From: an uncultured Lachnospiraceae bacterium | GTDB lineage: Bacteria > Bacillota > Clostridia > Lachnospirales > Lachnospiraceae | DNA: 13,320 bases | Assembly (NCBI GenBank): GCA_934339365.1 | Contig: CAKRHW010000023.1 | Location: forward strand, 1-13,320 | Direction of reading: 5' to 3' | Part shown: positions 1 through 6,313 of the stretch, in pieces | How positions within the stretch are numbered: position 1 is the first letter of the stretch | How the letters are laid out: the number at the start of each line of letters is the position of its first letter | Program-made: the position numbers and the translations under genes | The notes under the pieces: generated by a model | Databases searched by the model: none | What the model was told of the DNA's origin: nothing | What the model saw: only the letters and a program-made list of their open reading frames with translations

Positions 1-41
1 TATTCCTTATTTTCTTTTAAAAACGAAAAATTGGATTTCAT
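1..41 (-). CDS. hsdR: Type I restriction subunit HsdR, 5' end only
   Basis: This is the start of a reading frame that runs off the left edge of the window. It begins at the ATG at 41-39 with an AAGGAG Shine-Dalgarno about 9 bases upstream, and the 13 visible codons read MKSNFSFLKENKE. The MxSNFxFLK opening is the usual N-terminus of Type I R subunits (the ATP-dependent translocase and endonuclease). The ATG overlaps the TGA of the upstream hsdS' frame (ATGA), so the two are translationally coupled, as expected for an hsdM-hsdS-hsdR operon. Only the extreme N-terminus is visible, so the identification rests on that motif plus position in the operon. Confidence 0.7.
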   Translation of the reverse strand, partial: MKSNFSFLKENKE

Positions 42-628
42 GTAGCTAATCTCCTTCCCAATACATGTTTTTTTATCTTATATATTGCCAATTTCGATTT
101 GTCGATGGCTCCAACAAATTCCACAAAGGATTGTTGTAAAGCCATATTCGGAACAGGAATCATCAGTTTTCCTAATATCTGTTGATTTAAATTCTGTATA
201 TTGGCACCTCTTCCACGCATCAAGATGCGGACATTTTCTGTCTTAAGAACCTGAAGTAGAAAATCTGTCATCACCTTATCAGAATTCTTTCTCCACCTAA
301 TGCAGAAGCCACTAAATGTAAGCTTTTCATTACCAGGATAAACTGCCAAGCAACGTCCGACCAGTTCTTTACTACCATTAGAGCGCACAAAAACTATATC
401 CTCATCTTTTAGTAAATACTCCTCTGAGGGCATTGTATTTAAGGATATTTGAGACAAACCTGACACGCCATCTATCCTTGAATTATCTTTAAAATCGCCA
501 ACACCTAAATACGCTATCTCAATTCCATCTTCATCACTCGCAAAATTCATTCCATTCTTACATGTTCCAAGTTCCGATAATGGAATCATCTCCCATCCTT
601 TTTCATTTTCAACCGGATCTCCAAACAT
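38..628 (-). CDS. hsdS: HsdS second half (TRD2 segment), probably silent as it stands
   Basis: This is the C-terminal half of a Type I specificity subunit, with one target-recognition domain (residues ~12-160) followed by a conserved helix (DKSKLAIYKIKKH). Its first residues MFGDPVENEKGW are not a normal protein start: the MFGDP motif usually sits mid-HsdS, just after the central conserved helix. Upstream of the ATG the frame stays open as A-V-K-S-R-F-I-E back to a TAA at 655-653, which is also the stop of the recombinase gene. There is no Shine-Dalgarno before ATG 628, so independent translation should be poor. The 3' end overlaps hsdR by ATGA. If the recombinase gene were excised at the direct repeats, this segment would become residues ~175-374 of a full-length HsdS. 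The family call is firm; silence in the present configuration is inferred. Confidence 0.85.
   Translation of the reverse strand: MFGDPVENEKGWEMIPLSELGTCKNGMNFASDEDGIEIAYLGVGDFKDNSRIDGVSGLSQISLNTMPSEEYLLKDEDIVFVRSNGSKELVGRCLAVYPGNEKLTFSGFCIRWRKNSDKVMTDFLLQVLKTENVRILMRGRGANIQNLNQQILGKLMIPVPNMALQQSFVEFVGAIDKSKLAIYKIKKHVLGRRLAT
87..101 (+). repeat. Direct repeat copy at the 3' end of hsdS'
   Basis: GCCAATTTCGATTTG occurs here and again, in the same orientation, at 1763-1777. It encodes the KSKLA segment of the HsdS conserved helix. The match is perfect over 15 bases and stops abruptly on both sides. It could be a recombination site or simply the internal duplication usual between the central and C-terminal helices of HsdS. 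Confidence 0.75.
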
Positions 629-641
629 CTCGATAAACCGT

Positions 642-652
642 GATTTGACAGC
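642..652 (+). repeat. Direct repeat bounding the recombinase gene (hsdS' side)
   Basis: GATTTGACAGC lies immediately after the recombinase stop codon and matches 1772-1782 exactly, in the same orientation. Read on the minus strand it is GCTGTCAAATC and encodes A-V-K-S in the HsdS frame at both places. Crossing over here would restore a continuous hsdS. Confidence 0.8.
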
Positions 653-1642
653 TTAGCTAATGAATTTTCTGTGTGATAGTTTCACATTTTCTTGGTCTAC
701 CATCGCATATTGCATGGTTGTATCTATTTTGCTGTGTCCTAATAGCTTTTGAACCTGTTCAATCGGCATTCCCTTATCAATTGCTCTAGTTGCTAAGGTA
801 CGTCGAAACTTATGAGGATGAACTTTTGTTATGTCTAACTTTCGGCCAAGCTCTCTTAAACGTATTTCTACTCCACTAATATTCAATCTATTGTATGGCT
901 TGAGCATAGAAACAAAGAGTGCCGGGTTATCGTCATTCCTACTTTCTAAGTAATTTCTTAGATGAATCTTTGTGCGCGCATCAAAATATACAGGTCTTTC
1001 CTTTGAGCCTTTTCCAAGAACAACGCATTCTCGATTTTCAAAATCCACATCTTCAATATTAAGATGAACTAATTCACCTACTCTCATTCCCGTTGAAGCA
1101 AGCATATCGATTATTGCAAGATCCCTCAGTGAATCGCAATTATCCCTCATACATTCAAGCATCTCATCTGTATATGTCTCTTTTACAGTCTTTGCTGATT
1201 TTATCTTATGAATTCTTCTGACTGGACTTTTTAAAATATAGTCTTCATCTTCTAACCATGAAAAAAAACTAGAAAGAATTCTTCTTATATTATCTATGTT
1301 ACTCTTGCTACAATTATTTTCTTCATGATAATCCGATAAATATTTCCTGAGATCCTCAGTTGTTATCTTTGTTATATGTTTTCCTACCGTATTAGTCATC
1401 TTATTAATTGTAGCAAGATAGTATCTAAGCGTTTTGAGACTACATCCTTCAACTCTCTTTGCAGAAATAAATAATTCTGTAAATTCTTCATTTGATTTGT
1501 CAAACGAATCTTCTACGGTCTTATATACAATTTCAGCGTTCCACAGTTTGTGTTCCAATACGCCTTTTAATTTTGCCAGCTGAGAGTTGTCAAGAACTGG
1601 CAACATATTCTGTAATATTTCACTAATTATTGGTTCATTCAT
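653..1642 (-). CDS. Tyrosine recombinase (XerC/D-like) inside the hsd operon
   Basis: This 329-residue phage-integrase-family recombinase has a SAM-like core-binding domain (about residues 48-145) and a C-terminal catalytic domain. All expected catalytic positions are visible: R187 in STGMRVGEL, K211 in GKGSKERPV, H277-x-x-R280, H303 in LLGHSKIDTT, and nucleophile Y312 in MQYAM. I chose the ATG at 1642 because AAGGAGG (1651-1657) lies 8 bases upstream; a longer frame reaches back only to a TTG at 1702 with no such site. The gene sits between two hsdS halves and is bounded by direct repeats in hsdS coding sequence. Its TAA is the stop that separates the hsdS' frame from upstream sequence. Related recombinases (CreX/PsrA types) invert hsdS segments in phase-variable Type I systems. 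Here the repeats are direct, which predicts excision or insertion. Confidence 0.93.
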   Translation of the reverse strand: MNEPIISEILQNMLPVLDNSQLAKLKGVLEHKLWNAEIVYKTVEDSFDKSNEEFTELFISAKRVEGCSLKTLRYYLATINKMTNTVGKHITKITTEDLRKYLSDYHEENNCSKSNIDNIRRILSSFFSWLEDEDYILKSPVRRIHKIKSAKTVKETYTDEMLECMRDNCDSLRDLAIIDMLASTGMRVGELVHLNIEDVDFENRECVVLGKGSKERPVYFDARTKIHLRNYLESRNDDNPALFVSMLKPYNRLNISGVEIRLRELGRKLDITKVHPHKFRRTLATRAIDKGMPIEQVQKLLGHSKIDTTMQYAMVDQENVKLSHRKFIS

Positions 1643-1695
1643 GTTAGTATCCTCCTTAAATCTTAAAGTCATACCAACATCCTTCACCAGCTTAA

Positions 1696-2292
1696 TTAGC
1701 AAAAATATTCTTGCATCACTGAAGCCTTCAATATTTCCATTTTATTTTTCATTTCCTGTACAGCCAATTTCGATTTGACAGCGAGATCTAATTTTTCGAT
1801 AATCGAATCACAGCAAGCAATACTTTCATCAATTTTTGCAATCACAGCCATCTTTTCCTTTTGTTCCTCGATAGGAATCATAGGAAATGGAAATTCTTGT
1901 AAAATTGAAAATTTCAAATTTGCTCTCACACTACCGGAAGCAAGCTCGTTAATATATGTTTTTCCAATATCACTTTTCAAATAATGAAGCAAATAGTTAT
2001 TATCAACTCTCTCATCCGCCTTAAACACAACATAAAGCGGACTCACGATTACCCTATCTTCAACAGATTGACAATCTATTGATCCCACATTAATTCTGGA
2101 CGGGTTATACGCAAAGTATCCCTTTGGAACAATCTTATAATTTGTTTGATCTTTACTTGCCACATCCTTATCAAAATATTCTGTGCAAAATCCATTAGTA
2201 TTAGTAACGCTATACACTTGAATGTCTTCATTATCCTTGTTCCTAACAGAATACTCTGAAATGTACTCACCTAATCTTTCAATTTTTTTCAT
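1696..2292 (-). CDS. hsdS: HsdS half-size specificity subunit (TRD1)
   Basis: This 198-residue specificity polypeptide has one target-recognition domain (about residues 1-150, including IPIEEQKEKMAVIAKID) followed by one conserved helix (LDLAVKSKLAVQEMKNK). Typical HsdS proteins are 370-450 residues with two TRDs, so this is half-size. Known half-size HsdS proteins can dimerise and direct methylation of palindromic bipartite sites, so it may work alone. The start ATG (2292-2290) overlaps the hsdM TAA as TAATG, giving translational coupling. The direct repeat GCTGTCAAATC falls at residues 171-174. Everything after that (KLAVQEM...QEYFC) would be replaced by the hsdS' sequence if the recombinase segment were excised. 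Confidence 0.88.
   Translation of the reverse strand: MKKIERLGEYISEYSVRNKDNEDIQVYSVTNTNGFCTEYFDKDVASKDQTNYKIVPKGYFAYNPSRINVGSIDCQSVEDRVIVSPLYVVFKADERVDNNYLLHYLKSDIGKTYINELASGSVRANLKFSILQEFPFPMIPIEEQKEKMAVIAKIDESIACCDSIIEKLDLAVKSKLAVQEMKNKMEILKASVMQEYFC
1763..1782 (+). repeat. Composite recombination-site candidate in hsdS
   Basis: GCCAATTTCGATTTGACAGC contains both repeat types. Its left 15 bases match 87-101 and its right 11 bases match 642-652, all in the same orientation. It lies in the conserved helix of hsdS. The 642-652 match predicts an in-frame 374-residue HsdS after excision, and the 87-101 match predicts an in-frame 192-residue half HsdS. Confidence 0.75.
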
Positions 2293-3755
2293 TATGACAA
2301 CAGACCTCTCAATTCCTGGAGTGAAGCAACCAACTCATCCTTTAAAGCATCAACATCATTTAACAATTTCTCTGAAGAAGGATATTCGATTTTTTGATAC
2401 TCTATCTCTTTGTATTCTTTCATTCGTAAAGAATAACCATTTTTCGCAATATCCTCTTTAGAAACCATAAATGATTTTTCTTTTCGGCTTCTCTCCTTTT
2501 CGGCTTCAAGATTTGAGAAGCGAGTAATAATATCAGGGATATCATTTCCCTCAACTTCTTCTCTCTTATCATCCAAGCTAAACCCATCTGCCTGCATATC
2601 ATAGAACCAAACATTTTCTGTGCCACCCGCATTTGTTTTAGTAAAAATCAAAATTGAGGTAGAAACATCTGAATATGGTCTAAAAATCCCTGAAGGAAGA
2701 GAAATAACGGCTTCTAATAACTGATTTTCTACCAATTCTTTTCTTGTTGCCTTATGCGCTTTACTGGTTCCAAATACAACTCCATCTGGAACGATACATG
2801 CACATCTACCACCGACCTTTAACATTCTTACGAACTCATTGACGAATAAAAGCTCAGTTTTCTTTGTCGCAGCCATTCTTGTTAATGCTGGATTTATATT
2901 TTCTTCATCAACAGTTCCGGTAAAAGGCGGATTGGCAAGTATTAAATCATACCTATCTTTTATCTCATTGTTCTTTGAGATACTATCCTGCCATTTAACT
3001 TCCGGTCTTGTGACCGAATGAAGCATTAAGTTCATTGCGGATATACGTAACATAGTAGGATCTGTTTCGAATCCAGAAAAAGTATCTGTATCAAATAATT
3101 CCCACTGCTTATCTGTCATATTAGGATAGTGTTCTCTAATATATTCTGCTGCTGAAATAAGAAATCCTGCTGTACCGCAAGCCGGATCACAAATCATATC
3201 GTCTGGTGATGGTTTGCGAAGCTGAACCATCATATCTCTGATCTGTTTTGGTGTTCTAAACTGTCCGTTCTGACCAGCAACAGAAAGCTTACTCAACATA
3301 TACTCGTATAAGTCACCCTGCATATCCAAAGACTTAATATCATCTTTGTATAACTCATCTAATGAATTAATTGTCTTGGATAAAATCCCAGGATTAGTAA
3401 ATCCAAGAGATGCATCTTTCATATATTTTGAAAAGGCAGTCTCATCATCTCCTGTCATTTCCTTGATAAACGGAAATACCTCATTCTGAATGATATCGAA
3501 GATTTCTACAGCATCTCTGTCTTTGAATTTGCTCCAACGCATTCTCTGTCCTTCTGGAGTTTCTGGAAAAATCTTATTTTGCTTTTGACCTGTAAGATTC
3601 TCCAGTGCCTCAGCATCTATATCTTTTTGATCAAGTGATCTGATAAACATCAGATATGTAATTTGCTCAATTACAGTTATAGGTTGTGTTAAACCTGATG
3701 CCCAGATATCTTTCCAAATCTTATCAATTTTGTTCTTAATAGTTCCTGTAATCAT
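2292..3755 (-). CDS. hsdM: Type I DNA methyltransferase subunit HsdM
   Basis: This is a 487-residue N6-adenine methyltransferase subunit that pairs with HsdS to methylate the Type I target and with HsdR for cleavage. The N-terminal HsdM helical domain spans about residues 5-140. It is followed by GQFRTPKQI (~164-172), the S-adenosylmethionine-binding motif DPACGTAGFL (190-199), and the catalytic NPPF (275-278). The length is normal for the family. I chose the ATG at 3755, which has GGAGG 5 bases upstream; a TTG 12 bases further up merely overlaps that ribosome binding site. It follows the small xre gene by 76 bases and overlaps hsdS by TAATG. It looks intact. Confidence 0.96.
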   Translation of the reverse strand: MITGTIKNKIDKIWKDIWASGLTQPITVIEQITYLMFIRSLDQKDIDAEALENLTGQKQNKIFPETPEGQRMRWSKFKDRDAVEIFDIIQNEVFPFIKEMTGDDETAFSKYMKDASLGFTNPGILSKTINSLDELYKDDIKSLDMQGDLYEYMLSKLSVAGQNGQFRTPKQIRDMMVQLRKPSPDDMICDPACGTAGFLISAAEYIREHYPNMTDKQWELFDTDTFSGFETDPTMLRISAMNLMLHSVTRPEVKWQDSISKNNEIKDRYDLILANPPFTGTVDEENINPALTRMAATKKTELLFVNEFVRMLKVGGRCACIVPDGVVFGTSKAHKATRKELVENQLLEAVISLPSGIFRPYSDVSTSILIFTKTNAGGTENVWFYDMQADGFSLDDKREEVEGNDIPDIITRFSNLEAEKERSRKEKSFMVSKEDIAKNGYSLRMKEYKEIEYQKIEYPSSEKLLNDVDALKDELVASLQELRGLLS

Positions 3756-3831
3756 TGCTTCCTCCAAATTTGATTATTATCTAATTGTAATCTTTTCTAT
3801 GCCCCAAAAAATGGACTTGATACAATTATTT

Positions 3832-4047
3832 TCAAACTTTGCTTTTATCAATACTTATTATGTCTCCGAAATCGCAATCCAATTCTAAGCATATCTTTTC
3901 CAAGATACTCATAGACACAGTCTCGCCCTTACTCATCTTAGCAAGTGTACTGCTGCTGATTCCGATGTTTTCATTTTCAACAAGATCCATCTTTTTCATG
4001 TTCTTGTCGATTAATAATTTCCATAATCCGTTATAAGATACAGCCAT
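3832..4047 (-). CDS. Small XRE/Cro-type regulator, first gene of the hsd operon
   Basis: This 71-residue single-domain helix-turn-helix protein is of the compact Cro/C1 type: WKLLIDKNMKKMDLVENENI, then SSSTLAKMSKGETVSMSILEKIC, then LDCDFGDII. The start ATG has GAGAGGAA about 6 bases upstream. It lies between a consensus promoter and hsdM with no terminator between, so it is probably co-transcribed with the restriction-modification genes and may control them, as C proteins do for Type II systems. That role is inferred from position. No operator palindrome can be assigned with certainty; the repeat at 4160-4176 just above the -35 is the best candidate. Confidence 0.85.
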   Translation of the reverse strand: MAVSYNGLWKLLIDKNMKKMDLVENENIGISSSTLAKMSKGETVSMSILEKICLELDCDFGDIISIDKSKV

Positions 4048-4061
4048 ATAATTCCTCTCTT

Positions 4062-4100
4062 ATGGGGATTACCCATCTTGGTGAAGGACCCAAAAGTCCT
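4062..4100 (-). promoter_or_regulatory. Two small hairpins in the xre-hsd leader
   Basis: The leader between the promoter and the xre ribosome binding site can form two short hairpins: AGGAC/GTCCT (4085-4089 with 4096-4100) and ATGGG/CCCAT (4062-4066 with 4072-4076). The second ends just upstream of the Shine-Dalgarno. Neither is followed by a U run, so they are not terminators. An effect on translation is only a possibility. Confidence 0.35.
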
Positions 4101-4120
4101 CATAAATAGTCCTAGGTTAG

Positions 4121-4149
4121 ATTATACGCCCATATGCACATAATTTCAA
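4121..4149 (-). promoter_or_regulatory. Sigma-A promoter of the xre-hsd operon
   Basis: Read on the minus strand this is TTGAAA (4149-4144), a 17-base spacer, then TATAAT (4126-4121). The -10 is perfect and the spacing ideal. Transcription should start near 4114, giving a leader of about 65 bases before the xre start codon. Confidence 0.85.
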
Positions 4150-4159
4150 ATACAATTTT

Positions 4160-4176
4160 CGACTTTTCGAAAGTCG
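4160..4176. promoter_or_regulatory. Inverted repeat upstream of the hsd promoter
   Basis: CGACTTTTCGAAAGTCG has perfect 7-base arms around a 3-base centre. It ends 10 bases upstream of the -35 hexamer of the xre-hsd promoter. It has no adjacent long T run on either strand, so a protein-binding site is more likely than a terminator. Confidence 0.45.
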
Positions 4177-4237
4177 GCTTCGAATTAACATTTAATTAGT
4201 TTTATTTTTGTAACAATGTTTGCAATTTTCCTATCAA

Positions 4238-4410
4238 AGGTATTCCGCTCTTCGCGCGGCACCATCTTCGATGGTGTTAGGGCGCGTCTTCGCAAAGCGG
4301 CGAGCAGTGCTTTTTTGTACAAAAAGCTACTATCCGCTCGTTGGTGGCACATCCCCAATCCCCTTGAACAAGCTAAACGCTTGGCTACGCAATTCTTACG
4401 AATCGCTTTA
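4238..4410. other. Hairpin-rich oriT-like segment beside the relaxase gene
   Basis: This stretch is visibly richer in G+C than its neighbours and packed with short inverted repeats: CACCATC/GATGGTG (4260-4276), GCTTTTTTGTACAAAAAGC (4309-4327, near-perfect), and GCAATTC/GAATCGC (about 4389-4405, one mismatch). On the minus strand GCGCCCTAAC resembles the GCGCCCT part of the nick regions known for IncQ/pSK41-type oriTs. Plus-strand open frames of 74 and 93 codons cross it, but they have no convincing start and no recognisable family. Position next to a relaxase gene and repeat content suggest an origin of transfer; the nick site is not demonstrated. Confidence 0.35.
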
Positions 4411-4439
4411 TTTTGCTGTTGGATATTTCTTCAGAAATG

Positions 4440-4483
4440 AAAAAAGAGGGGAACCCATAAGTCTTAAACCTATAAGATTCCCC
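4440..4483 (-). terminator. Intrinsic terminator after the relaxase gene
   Basis: On the minus strand GGGGAA ... TTCCCC forms a 6-bp GC-rich stem with a long loop (4448-4483), followed by TCTTTTTT (down to 4440). It lies just 3' of the relaxase stop at 4491 and would end the mobilization operon. The long loop makes it a moderate rather than strong call. Confidence 0.6.
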
Positions 4484-4490
4484 ATTAGAA

Positions 4491-5924
4491 TTATCGAGTG
4501 ATATTGTGTTTTCTGACACGTTCCTTCTTCTGCTCTTCATCGCTTTTAAGGAACAAGTCGATATCGTATTTTGCTCTTTGTATCTCCTGCATATCTTTCT
4601 TAACCTGACGATATTCACCGTACAGCTTTTTCTTTTCTGCAAGGATCTCAGCATATTCAGCACTTAGATCTTTTACCTTCGGAAGCTTCTTCAGATGAAG
4701 CTCATCAAAGGCATTCTTGGCAGCCTTATGAAGCAGGATTTCCTGTCTATGCTCTTCCATGAACTTCTTGCTGTATCCGCATTTACGATAATCCGCATAT
4801 ACGTCTTTGGTCTTAAAGTAATCAAAGATATGTTTCTTTAAGACCTGAATCTCAGCAAGTCACTTCTCCTTATTCTTAATGGAAGCTGATAATTCTGTAA
4901 ATCGTTCTGTTGCTGTTTTCACATTTTTCTCCAGATCATCATAGCTTCGAATGTCATGCTGCTTCAGATATAAAACTGCCTTGGCTACCTGCTTGGTATT
5001 AAAGTTCTTTGCGAAGCGTACATAATATTTTCCTTTGCCCAGAGCCAGCTTCTTTTGAATATCAATAAGAAGGTCAAACTCATGATCTTCCTTTTTTAGC
5101 TGGTAAGTCTTTGGCTGCTTTTCGGCTTTTTCATTATCGAAGAAAGCATGCTCCATCTCACCGGCAAGAATCTTCTTAAGGTCATCTTCTGTATAACCAT
5201 CACCCAGGGAACGTAGTCGAATGAACCTTTTCTGATTTTTTCCCTTTAGAGAAATATGCTTTCCACGCTTAATCTCGTATCCGGCATCTTCCAGTTTATA
5301 AAGCAGCTCATCAAAATCTTTTGCCCTGCCTTCCTTAAGAATCCGATCAATCGCATCTTTGATATCATCGCGGAAGGATTTCTTCTCGGGATAAGTAGTT
5401 CGCTTAACACGCTCACTTGGCTTCTTCTTTTCTATTACAGATAAGCCATGCTCCAGGCAGATGATATCCGATAATCTCTGCAAAGCAAGACCAACAAAAA
5501 AGAAATCTCTAAACTTATGGGTGCAGTCAAGACTTGTAGAATTAAAGATGATGTGATTGTGAATATGCGCCTTATCTGTATGAGTCGCTACGATAAAAGC
5601 ATGATTGCCTTTGGTAAATCGCATGGCGGTTTCATAGCCTACCTGATTCGCTTCCTCCGGTGTGATTTCTCCCGGCTTAAAGGATTGCCTGATCTGATAA
5701 GCGATGATATTGCCCCTGGGATGTCTTCCTGTCAGACGCTCATATTCTCTTTTCGAGAGCATGAATTCTTCATCAACACTCTCAGCCTGGCAGGCGTAGG
5801 AACTGATGAATTGACCATTTTCGGTCTTCTCTCCATTCTTGGCATAATCTGTTCTATCGCTGAGAGACTTCGCTACGCTTTTACCTTTATTCTGGTGCAT
5901 CGTGATAAGTCTTGTAGCCGCCAT
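4491..5924 (-). pseudogene. VirD2-like relaxase with one in-frame TGA
   Basis: This Relaxase/VirD2-family (MOBP-type) nuclease would nick oriT and lead the strand in conjugative transfer. The N-terminal domain carries the candidate nucleophile Y27 (SDRTDYAKN) and the metal-binding HTDKAHIHNH motif (115-124), with YQIRQSFKPGE at 76-86. I prefer the ATG at 5924 (MAATRL), because AGGAGG lies 9 bases upstream; an ATG two codons earlier is only 3 bases from it. The frame is closed by TGA at 4862-4860 after ...ASIKNKEK. The same frame then stays open for about 122 codons (LAEIQVLKKHIF ... CGYSKKFMEEHR ... HKAAKNAFDELH) to TAA at 4491. That segment is the usual C-terminal coiled-coil part of this family, so a single substitution (for example CGA to TGA) is the simplest explanation. 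The 354-residue product keeps the whole catalytic domain and could still nick DNA. Confidence 0.88.
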
Positions 5925-5942
5925 GCGCATTCACCTCCTTTC

Positions 5943-6271
5943 CTAAATCGTAGACAAGCGCTTTAGTTTTTCCTTCATCACTTTCCAAAGTTCTTCCTGA
6001 TGAAGTCTGATATCATCGATATCTTCTTTGTAGATACTGCCGGTTTCATTTGCTTTCTTTGCATACTGATTCACGTTAGAAGATGTGATGCCAAGAAGCC
6101 TTACGGCCTCTTTGACATCACTTAAATCCATCTGGATAGATAACCATCAATCGCCATTTTGCGAAGATAAGCACTCTCATTTAAGATGCCGATTTCTTTC
6201 TCCCTCTCACGAATCAGCTTTGCTTCCTCAGGAGTAGCAAAGAAATGAAACTGCTCCGTTCTGTTATTCAT
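5943..6271 (-). pseudogene. mobC: MobC-like relaxosome protein split by a frameshift
   Basis: MobC proteins are small ribbon-helix-helix accessory factors that bind oriT and help the relaxase open the strands. The 5' part starts at ATG 6271 behind GGGAG (MNNRTEQFHFFATPEEAKLI ... YLRKMAIDGYLS) and reads into a stop at 6122 after RWI. The 3' part is in another frame from about 6131 (MDLSDVKEAVRLLGITS ... SNVNQYAKKANETGSIY ... LKRLSTI) to TAG at 5943. One added base near 6131-6134 (CCAGATGG to CCAAGATGG) would join them into about 109 residues, the normal length, with the usual order of N-terminal RHH, DGY, and NQ-KKANETG region. The relaxase ribosome binding site follows directly. Separate translation of the 62-residue 3' part is unlikely because no Shine-Dalgarno precedes it. 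Confidence 0.82.
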
Positions 6272-6313
6272 GACTACATCTCCCTGCAGGGGCAAATCAC
6301 AGGAGTCTTCTTC

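Noticed and set aside
1643..1702. 20-codon N-terminal extension of the tyrosine recombinase
   Set aside because: It starts with TTG without a ribosome binding site, while AAGGAGG stands 8 bases before the internal ATG at 1642.
653..1782. Inverting hsdS shufflon
   Set aside because: Both hsdS parts and all repeats found run in the same direction, so inversion between them is not possible within this window; an inverted partner outside it cannot be excluded.
4216..4501. Two overlapping plus-strand frames of 74 and 93 codons
   Set aside because: They cross an inverted-repeat-rich segment, lack a clear ribosome binding site and show no recognisable protein family; better explained as non-coding oriT-like DNA.
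4860..4862. TGA read as a sense codon by an alternative genetic code
   Set aside because: TGA is used as a normal stop by other genes in the window, for example hsdS' and the XRE/ankyrin-like gene.
5517..5966. 149-codon plus-strand frame
   Set aside because: It is antisense to the conserved N-terminal relaxase domain and has no ribosome binding site of note.
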